From an uncultured Kiloniellales bacterium (GTDB lineage: Bacteria; Pseudomonadota; Alphaproteobacteria; Kiloniellales; JAKSDN01): a DNA stretch of 11,406 bases. The notes under the pieces are model-generated. The model saw nothing but the letters and a program-made list of their open reading frames with translations, was not told where the DNA came from and searched no databases. The DNA lies in the NCBI GenBank assembly GCA_947259625.1, contig CAMYMY010000071.1, positions 1-11,406 on the forward strand. The letters run 5' to 3'. Of the stretch, positions 6,307-11,406 are shown one piece after another. Both the position numbers and the translations under genes were made by a program. Each line of letters opens with the position of its first letter. The stretch's first letter is position 1.

Positions 6307-7611
6307 TTAGAAACCGTTCTCCGTCGTCTCCAACCAGGTACAGCGTTCCTTGACGATCTCCGCCATGTCGCCGTGGCCGACACCATGCGCAATCAGCGAG
6401 ATGACCCTCTCGTCGCGGTCGTATCCTCCGTGCGCCTCACCGGGGTCGGCGAACTCACCGAGGCCGAAGAGAGAAATCGGCGTCGCCACATTGATCGTGA
6501 TATTGGTCGGGCTCGGGCAAAGCCTGGAATCGATGTATTCGGCAGCGAACTTCGGGGGGATGGGATAGCTCAGAATATCGTTCGGGTCGCTGAAGGCGTA
6601 AATCGAAAGCTTGCGGAAGATTCTCTGGTCAAAATGCTCGCCCCCCGGCTGGCAATAGCTGCCGATTTGGGCCCGAACTTCCGCGCGCTTTTGGCCCATC
6701 TCCAGCAGCGGCAGCTGGTTCGCAAGCATGTAGACCCGAAATTCCATCGCCTGGGTGGCCTCCCGGCCGCCGGGAAGCCGGGGGGCGTCTGCGGTCCTTG
6801 ACAGGTTCCCGAAGTATTGCAGCGAGTCCAAGACGATCCGGCTGCCCAGGCTGTGTGTCACGATGGCGAAATCATCCTCTCGGACATATTTCACCCGCTC
6901 GCTTCTAAGATGGTCGCACGGCTCATCCGCGAAGTCCGCATAGTCGTTCCAGTCGCCATGGGTCATCCAGCAGAGCGACTCTCGGACCGAAGCCAAGATT
7001 GGAACATGTGGCTCTCCGAGAAACACGAGGGAGTCGGGAACATGGCTGTTTAGGAACTTCTTGAGCAGCGCGTTGAGGGACGCCCGGCGGAAGGCGTACT
7101 CAGCGGAATCATCGAACTCTATGATGGCCTTTTCCGCGTCGGTAATCTCCGACCAGGTGAGCTCGTAGAACAGGAGCTCGCGCGTCCGTTCCTTGTTCGT
7201 GTAGCGGCTGAGTCTCAGCTCGCCGAGCCGATCAGCCGTAACACCCGGGTCGCGAAGAACGATCTCCTTGTAGTTCCGCCCGCGCACATCGAGACGGAAC
7301 TCACGCATGAGATGCTCCGTGAAGCGGCCCGAATAGCCCGGTAGGTGCTTGCCGATACCGTGCACCATGAGCAGCTTCAAGTGACGTCTCGAATCTCCTT
7401 TCCGGCGTTCGTTCTCCTGCTCGCGCAACAGGCTTTCCAGACCATCGGACGCAGGCCCCTCGATATGGCAGGCGCGGGTGTCTTCGCCTTCGGCTTGCTC
7501 GAGTATCGCCTTGGTCACGCCCTTTCCGAAGCTCTCGCAGCCAGAGAGAAGGCCCAAGGCTACGATAAGCGAGAGCATTCGGAAGCCTGGCAACTCGGCG
7601 GCTTTTCGCAT
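6307..7611 (-). CDS. Alpha/beta-hydrolase-fold lipoprotein
   Basis: From the chosen start the protein has 434 residues. It begins with a lipoprotein signal ending in LLSGC, the modified cysteine being C25. The mature part shows an alpha/beta-hydrolase pattern. MVHGIGKH (82-89) matches the oxyanion strand-turn, and VTHSLGSR (251-258) is a variant nucleophile elbow with S254, having His where esterases usually have Gly two places before Ser. Acid candidates are D342 or D345 in SDPNDILSY, and the late histidine is H409 or H413 in IAHGVGHGDM. A serine esterase or lipase at the membrane surface is likely, but the substrate is unknown. The start at 7611 gives a standard 25-residue signal and has GAAGG eight bases upstream. 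Upstream in-frame ATGs at 7626 and 7668 would add 5 or 19 residues before the signal and lack better ribosome sites. The neighbouring genes are also envelope genes. Confidence 0.78.
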   Translation of the reverse strand: MRKAAELPGFRMLSLIVALGLLSGCESFGKGVTKAILEQAEGEDTRACHIEGPASDGLESLLREQENERRKGDSRRHLKLLMVHGIGKHLPGYSGRFTEHLMREFRLDVRGRNYKEIVLRDPGVTADRLGELRLSRYTNKERTRELLFYELTWSEITDAEKAIIEFDDSAEYAFRRASLNALLKKFLNSHVPDSLVFLGEPHVPILASVRESLCWMTHGDWNDYADFADEPCDHLRSERVKYVREDDFAIVTHSLGSRIVLDSLQYFGNLSRTADAPRLPGGREATQAMEFRVYMLANQLPLLEMGQKRAEVRAQIGSYCQPGGEHFDQRIFRKLSIYAFSDPNDILSYPIPPKFAAEYIDSRLCPSPTNITINVATPISLFGLGEFADPGEAHGGYDRDERVISLIAHGVGHGDMAEIVKERCTWLETTENGF

Positions 7612-7727
7612 TCTGGTCGCCTTCATAGATCGCGAGAGACGGAACCGCTGGTACCAGCCGTCAACCATCCGTCGGAAGTCATTCCTTCAGGTTCCCTTGG
7701 TGCGCCGGCACGCCGAGGCCAAGCCTA

Positions 7728-8291
7728 CTAGTCTGGCTTGATCTTCGTAATCTTCGTCCCCTGCAGGCCAAGGCCTGCCATCAAGCCTTCCTGTTCGAAA
7801 AAGAAGACATAGATGTCATCCTTTGCCGACGTGGTCGTGAACCCACCGGCGGCGCCCTTATCTATCACGACGATGCTCGGTCCGGTGCCGATCTCCCAAC
7901 CGTCGCTCTTGTCGAGGTACTTGAGCGCCGGATCGTTCATGAAGTACATCGCGTATCCGAACCACTGGACCCCCGCCTGCAAGCCATAGGATACGGCTAC
8001 GGTGTTGTAGTAACCGGCCGTCTTTCCGTTCACGCGCAGCGCGCCCTCGCCGGCCTGTGCTCCGATAATCAGGCCGCCCTTGATAATCTTCGGGAACACG
8101 AGAATGCCCTTCGCCCTTGCGGCAAGTGCCTTGGCTTCGGAAGATTGGCTTTCGAGGGTGGCGAGTGCCTGCGTGCTGTCACGGTCGATTTCGGCAGCCG
8201 AGCCGGCGAGGCCCGGCCTCGGCAAAAACGCAGAACAAACGACGGCCGCAACTATCAAACTGGCCGAAAGCGGTCGGAGCATCGGTGGCAT
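7728..8291 (-). CDS. SYLF-domain (Ysc84-like) secreted lipid-binding protein
   Basis: The 187-residue product has an N-terminal signal peptide (hydrophobic core about 8-25, likely cut near residue 31). The rest is a SYLF/Ysc84 domain: AARAKGILVFPKIIKGGLII, then AGEGALRV, the YYNTVAVSYGLQAG segment, GWEIGTGPSIVVID, and the closing FFFEQEGLMAGLGLQGTKIT. SYLF domains bind phospholipids, notably phosphoinositides in eukaryotes; bacterial secreted versions are common but poorly understood. The start is firmly placed by AAGGAG at 8299-8304 seven bases before the ATG, which rules out the long N-terminal extension of the open frame. It is the first gene of a left-pointing set with the hydrolase lipoprotein (117 bp further on) and the DUF4105 gene. 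A shared transcript for lipid or outer-membrane upkeep is possible. Confidence 0.88.
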   Translation of the reverse strand: MPPMLRPLSASLIVAAVVCSAFLPRPGLAGSAAEIDRDSTQALATLESQSSEAKALAARAKGILVFPKIIKGGLIIGAQAGEGALRVNGKTAGYYNTVAVSYGLQAGVQWFGYAMYFMNDPALKYLDKSDGWEIGTGPSIVVIDKGAAGGFTTTSAKDDIYVFFFEQEGLMAGLGLQGTKITKIKPD

Positions 8292-8605
8292 GGATATTCT
8301 CCTTTGATCATATGGTCGTTCCGTGAAGCCCCTATTGGCCGAGCGTGGTTCACCCGGACTTGGCTGCTCCCACCTATCCGCCCCTTGGACCGGTCCGCCC
8401 TGGAGATCGGACTTACTTGAAAAGGGATGTTTTCGGCACCTCCTTATCACAGGCAACATCAAACCGGCGGGCTCGTCAAGGCCATGTCCCCGGCGTGGCG
8501 CGGGACGATCTGAGGCATTGTGGAACAGTGCGGAGACGCGTAAGTGAGACGAATGTTTCCCGTTCAAACCGACGCCTCGTCTCAACCCGTGGAACTGGCC
8601 CAGTC
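8292..8605. other. Divergent intergenic region between SYLF and MmgE/PrpD genes
   Basis: This 314-bp stretch should carry both divergent promoters. The left edge has the SYLF ribosome site and an imperfect palindrome GATCATATGGTC (8306-8317) just upstream of it. For the right-pointing gene only a poor promoter match is visible (TTGTGG 8518-8523, 17 bases, TAAGTG 8541-8546). No convincing gene or RNA is seen. Confidence 0.4.
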
Positions 8606-9979
8606 ATGAACACGTCGGCCCGTACGGCACTGCAGAAGGTGACCGATTTCACCTTGACCTTGCGGTTCGAGGAGATCCCGCCCGCCACCGTCCAGATGGC
8701 GACCCTCCTCACGCTCGACACCATGGGCGTGGCGGCGGCGGCGACGCGGATGCAGGCGGCGGAGATCGCGCGCGACACGGCGGCAATGCTCTTCGCGGCC
8801 GGCGCGGATGCGCCCTCGGCCCGGATGCTGTTCGATACGCGCCGGGTGAGCCCAGCGGGGGCGGCCTACGCCGGCGCGACGCAGATCGACAATCTCGACG
8901 CCCACGACGGCTACCAGCCGGCCAAGGGGCACATCGGCGTTGCAGCCCTGCCCGCCCTTGCGGCCTTCGCCGACACGGTGCCCGCCGTGTCGGGGCGCGA
9001 GGCGCTCGTCTGCATGGTCCTCGGCTACGAGATTGGCGCGCGCGCGGGCGTCGTGCTGCATTCGACGGTCTCGGACTATCACACCTCGGGCGCCTGGAAC
9101 GCACTGGCCGTGGCGGCCATCGGCGCGCGCCTCAGGGGACACGATGCCGAGCGGCTCCGCCAGGGGCTCGGCATCGCGGAGTACCACGGCCCGCGCAGCC
9201 AGATGATGCGGGAGATCGACAACCCCTCGATGCTGCACGACGGCTCCGGCTGGGGCGCGCTCGCCGGGGTGACCGCGACGTTTCTCGCCGAGCACGGGTT
9301 CACGGGGGCGCCGGCGCTCACCGTAGAGGCGCCGGAGATCGCGCACCACTGGGCCGATCTCGGGTCGCGCTGGGAGACGGACCAGCAGTTCATCAAGCCC
9401 TACCCGATCTGCCGCTGGGCCCATGCCTTGATCGACGCCGCGCTCGAGCTTCGCCGCGAGCACGGACTGATGCCGGCCGATGTGGCGGCGGTCGAGATCG
9501 CCACCTTTCACGAGTCGGCGAGGCTCGCCGGGGGCATGCCGGACACCAGCCCGCGGGCCCAGTACAGCCTGCCCTTCCCGGTCGCGGCGGCGATCGCCCG
9601 CGGGAAGGTCGGTCTGGAGGAAGTGACCGGGGACGGGCTCCGTGATCCGGAAATCGCCCGCCTGGTTGCCGCGACCACGGTCCGCGAGAAGGCGAAGTAC
9701 AATGCCCGCTTCCCGGACAAGGGCCGCTGGGGCGACGTCACGCTGGTCCTGAAAGACGGACGCCGCCTCGAGTCGGGCGAGACCAACGCGCGCGGCGGCG
9801 CGGAGGATCCGCTACCCAGGGCCGAGGTTATCGCCAAGTTCCACGAATACGCGGCGCCTGCCGTCGGCGAGGCCCGCGCGCAAGAGATCGCGCAGGCCAT
9901 CCTCGGCCTCGAACGGCCCGATGCGGACTTCAAGCGCGTGATCGACCTGTCCCTGCCGAACCGGCCTTCCGGCACGTAA
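8606..9979 (+). CDS. MmgE/PrpD-family protein (2-methylcitrate dehydratase-like fold)
   Basis: The 457-residue protein fits the MmgE/PrpD family, which includes 2-methylcitrate dehydratase, cis-aconitate decarboxylase and iminodisuccinate epimerase, all acting on small polycarboxylates in the cytoplasm. The N-terminal helical domain has LLTLDTMGVAAAA (34-46). The family active-site segment appears as QIDNLDAHDGYQPAKGHIG (93-111), where D98, H100 and H109 are candidate catalytic residues; the usual D-D-T-H wording is altered. Next come GYEIGARAG (140-148), HTSGAWNALA (159-168) and the lid-domain opening QFIKPYPICRWAHALIDAAL (261-280), which is very typical. The C-terminal part with NARGGAEDPLPRAEVIAKF matches the family's GxxxNPMS-like end. 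There is no PrpB or PrpC partner, so methylcitrate metabolism is not supported. The start at 8606 follows homology, although no good ribosome site precedes it. Confidence 0.88.
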   Translation: MNTSARTALQKVTDFTLTLRFEEIPPATVQMATLLTLDTMGVAAAATRMQAAEIARDTAAMLFAAGADAPSARMLFDTRRVSPAGAAYAGATQIDNLDAHDGYQPAKGHIGVAALPALAAFADTVPAVSGREALVCMVLGYEIGARAGVVLHSTVSDYHTSGAWNALAVAAIGARLRGHDAERLRQGLGIAEYHGPRSQMMREIDNPSMLHDGSGWGALAGVTATFLAEHGFTGAPALTVEAPEIAHHWADLGSRWETDQQFIKPYPICRWAHALIDAALELRREHGLMPADVAAVEIATFHESARLAGGMPDTSPRAQYSLPFPVAAAIARGKVGLEEVTGDGLRDPEIARLVAATTVREKAKYNARFPDKGRWGDVTLVLKDGRRLESGETNARGGAEDPLPRAEVIAKFHEYAAPAVGEARAQEIAQAILGLERPDADFKRVIDLSLPNRPSGT

Positions 9980-10118
9980 CAGGATATCGCCCGCCGGCCG
10001 AGGCCGGAAATCGTCGGAGGGATAGCCTCGAGTTTCCCAGCAGTGAGCACACCCTCGGCCGCAGGGGCGGCGAGACACCAGGCGGGGTCTCGGCGGCGCC
10101 CTTGACGCGGTCTCGACC

Positions 10119-10134
10119 GTTACCGATCGGTAAC
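10119..10134. promoter_or_regulatory. Palindromic operator or upstream activating site 1
   Basis: GTTACCGATCGGTAAC is a perfect 16-bp palindrome. Its centre is about 204 bases upstream of the start predicted from the sigma-54 promoter. A related copy lies 94 bases downstream, and a GGTAAC half-site recurs at 10271-10276. A dimeric regulator is implied; which one is not known. Confidence 0.65.
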
Positions 10135-10212
10135 ATCACCCTCTCGTCTCTGACCGAATAAGCGGTTGTGTTCCTTGCGCATTTCGGCGTCGGCACGCCG
10201 TGCGGACGGGTG

Positions 10213-10228
10213 GTTACCGTTTGGTGAC
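10213..10228. promoter_or_regulatory. Palindromic operator or upstream activating site 2
   Basis: GTTACCGTTTGGTGAC matches site 1 at 13 of 16 positions and keeps the dyad with one arm mismatch. Its centre is about 110 bases upstream of the predicted start, within the usual range for enhancer-binding-protein sites. The 94-base spacing to site 1 is close to nine helical turns, which would put both on one face of the DNA. Confidence 0.6.
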
Positions 10229-10303
10229 GCATTTCCCGTGGGCGGTCCCTGCCGCGGCGCGATGGGCGAGGGTAACCCACTGTTTCACAACGAATCTCTG
10301 CCT

Positions 10304-10320
10304 TTGGCACGAAAAATGCT
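10304..10320 (+). promoter_or_regulatory. Sigma-54 (RpoN) promoter of the multiheme cytochrome gene
   Basis: TTGGCACGAAAAATGCT matches the consensus YTGGCACG-N4-TTGCW at every defined base but one (A for the first T of the -12 box). The invariant GG (10306-10307) and GC (10318-10319) are separated by exactly ten bases. Transcription would begin near 10331, about 70 bases before the GTG start. Such promoters need an ATP-using enhancer-binding activator, and paired palindromes lie upstream. Confidence 0.72.
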
Positions 10321-10346
10321 TCGGCAGAAGCAAAAGCGGGGCGAAA

Positions 10347-10362
10347 GGCCGGGCAAACGGCC
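10347..10362 (+). repeat. Small hairpin in the cytochrome leader
   Basis: GGCCG (10347-10351) pairs with CGGCC (10358-10362) around a 6-base loop in the predicted 70-base leader. It ends 38 bases before the GTG and leaves the AAGGGAAG-type ribosome site (10381-10388) free. No role can be assigned. Confidence 0.4.
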
Positions 10363-10400
10363 AGGAGACCAAACGCTAAAAAGGGAAGCGAACACGGGGC

Positions 10401-11406
10401 GTGAAAATTAGCCTTTCTTTCGGTTGGAGTGGACTTGCCATCGCATCGGTCGCCTTGATCGCGGTCTTGGCGGGTTCGTATGCGGGGGCTGAATACTACT
10501 CCTCGCGAAGCTCCTTCTGTGGCGGCGTTTGCCACGTCATGGAGGAGCAGTACCAGGCCTGGAAGAAGTCGGGGCACCATGCGCCGAAGGTCGAAGCGGA
10601 GAAGCAGGCCAGCTGTATCGATTGCCACTTCCTTCCCGGTGGGCATGGGTCGTTCAAGGGAAAGATGGAGGGGATCAGGCATCTCGCCGCGTACCTCTAC
10701 GACCGGGACGCGCACCTGCCGATCCGCCCCGTGGTCAAGGACGGCGCCTGCCTGCGGTCGGGTTGCCACGCGATAGAGAAATTCCAGGACGAGGAGGTCG
10801 AGTACGGCGAAAAGAGCACCTTCAAGCACAAGGCGCACTTCGAGAAAGAGACCCTGAAGGGCCAGAAGCTCTTCTGCGACACCTGCCACGTCAAGCATTC
10901 GGCGGAAAAGCACTTCGAAACCCCGACGGCCGTTTGCTTCACCTGTCACTTGAGGCCGGCGGATCCCCAGGAGAATGACCAGATCGCCGACCAGCCGAAG
11001 CTGGTACAGGCCAGTCTCGATCCGGGCGCGGCGGAAGGCCTCGACAACGGCGTCAACAGTGGCGCCGACGACGGCGTCAAATATGGACCGACTGTCGGCT
11101 TCAACGAGGGGGCCAACAAATGCGCCCTCTGCCACAAAATTCCGACCAAGTCCCTGCAGCAACAGCTGTCCGCCGACGACAAGAGCAAGAAGCCCATCAC
11201 CCACGAGACCCTCGAAAAGGCCAAGGTGCCGTGCGAGAGCTGCCATCGGCATCAAGTCGCGGCCTCGGACCGGATCAAGACGGACGAGTGCCTCAATTGT
11301 CACAGTGCCTCGAAGGAGCTGTCTTCGAAGGGCCGCGACGGGAAACTGATGCACGACGAGCACGTGGCCGGCCGACGGGCCGACTGCGTCGAGTGCCATC
11401 AGCCGT
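10401..11406 (+). CDS. Membrane-anchored multiheme c-type cytochrome, NapC/NirT-like N-terminus (partial)
   Basis: The frame is open to the window end, so 335 residues are visible. One hydrophobic segment (about 8-30) acts as an uncleaved anchor; the rest is periplasmic. Nine covalent heme sites are seen: CGGVCH at 40-45 (CX3CH), CIDCH 72-76, CLRSGCH 117-123 (CX4CH), CDTCH 159-163, CFTCH 179-183, CALCH 241-245, CESCH 278-282, CLNCH 297-301 and CVECH 329-333. M47 after the first heme recalls NapC-type quinol-oxidising hemes (CH-x-M), and many extra histidines can serve as second ligands. A heme-free, Gly/Asp/Asn-rich linker lies at about 188-236. Electrons probably pass from the quinone pool to a periplasmic or outer-membrane partner, which is not visible here. 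GTG 10401 is the only reasonable start after the in-frame stop at 10377. An AAGGGAAG lies 12 bases upstream, and a sigma-54 promoter precedes it. Confidence 0.9.
   Translation, partial: MKISLSFGWSGLAIASVALIAVLAGSYAGAEYYSSRSSFCGGVCHVMEEQYQAWKKSGHHAPKVEAEKQASCIDCHFLPGGHGSFKGKMEGIRHLAAYLYDRDAHLPIRPVVKDGACLRSGCHAIEKFQDEEVEYGEKSTFKHKAHFEKETLKGQKLFCDTCHVKHSAEKHFETPTAVCFTCHLRPADPQENDQIADQPKLVQASLDPGAAEGLDNGVNSGADDGVKYGPTVGFNEGANKCALCHKIPTKSLQQQLSADDKSKKPITHETLEKAKVPCESCHRHQVAASDRIKTDECLNCHSASKELSSKGRDGKLMHDEHVAGRRADCVECHQP

Larger units (their letters stand above)
9980..10400. other. 421-bp control region upstream of the multiheme cytochrome
   Basis: There is no protein gene here. From left to right it holds a GC-rich palindrome CCGGCCGAGGCCGG (9994-10007) after the MmgE/PrpD stop, without a T tract. 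It continues with two 16-bp GTTACC-type palindromes, a hairpin CGGCGT-CGGC-ACGCCG (10185-10200), a GGGTAACCC 9-mer (10270-10278), a sigma-54 promoter, and a short structured leader. Confidence 0.7.

Noticed and set aside
8582..9511. 309-codon minus-strand frame opposite the MmgE/PrpD gene
   Set aside because: It is an Arg/Gly/Ala-rich shadow of a clear family protein on the plus strand.
9994..10007. GC palindrome as terminator of the MmgE/PrpD gene
   Set aside because: The stem is short, with a very small loop, and no T run follows.
10321..10400. Cyclic di-GMP (GEMM) riboswitch before the cytochrome gene
   Set aside because: GCAAA- and GAAA-like pieces occur in a suggestive order, but the conserved core and closing stem of the GEMM motif cannot be built, and the predicted leader of about 70 bases is too short. 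A covariance-model search would settle it.
10166..10411. 81-codon plus-strand frame in the control region
   Set aside because: No ribosome site; it runs across the sigma-54 promoter and has basic low-complexity content.
9930..11399. Long open frame (489 codons) on the minus strand opposite the cytochrome gene
   Set aside because: The plus strand encodes nine heme motifs in one frame; the minus frame is the GC-rich mirror of it and crosses the control region. No domain or start signal is seen.
1..11406. CRISPR array, prophage or toxin-antitoxin system
   Set aside because: No regularly spaced direct repeats, phage genes or paired small toxin and antitoxin frames were found on either strand.

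Overview
The window is GC-rich DNA from what looks like an alphaproteobacterium, perhaps Rhodospirillales-like. The signs are high GC, codon use, a tRNA-linked GIY-YIG gene, an IS6-type element, and DoeA-like and MmgE/PrpD genes of the usual alphaproteobacterial style. This placement is an inference from protein style, since no rRNA or other marker gene is present.

Left part (1-1778). The 3' end of a Cys/Met-metabolism PLP enzyme runs convergently into a 73-residue conserved-type small protein with a strong ribosome binding site. A tRNA-Ser(GCT) gene with its own promoter follows. It is joined by a palindrome-rich spacer to a small GIY-YIG nuclease gene. Next comes a 310-bp miniature IS6-family element: both terminal inverted repeats survive, but the transposase is reduced to three short pieces.

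Catabolic pair (1779-4612). A creatinase-type M24 hydrolase closest to ectoine hydrolase DoeA is followed on the same strand by a signal-less gamma-glutamyltransferase-like Ntn hydrolase. Both cleave amide or amidine-type C-N bonds, so they may act in sequence on one imported nitrogen compound. No other ectoine-degradation gene is present.

Envelope block (4746-8291). A tiny lipoprotein points right. It converges on three left-pointing genes: a SYLF-domain secreted protein, an alpha/beta-hydrolase lipoprotein and a three-helix membrane DUF4105 protein with a likely papain-like Cys/His pair. These three may be co-transcribed.

Right part (8606-11406). An MmgE/PrpD-family protein is followed by a 421-bp control region and then a membrane-anchored multiheme cytochrome c that runs off the window. 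Nine heme motifs are visible in 335 residues, including one CX3CH and one CX4CH. The control region holds a near-perfect sigma-54 (-24/-12) promoter and, upstream of it, two copies of a 16-bp palindrome placed where enhancer-binding proteins usually bind. This inducible-looking electron-transfer gene is the most interesting part of the window.
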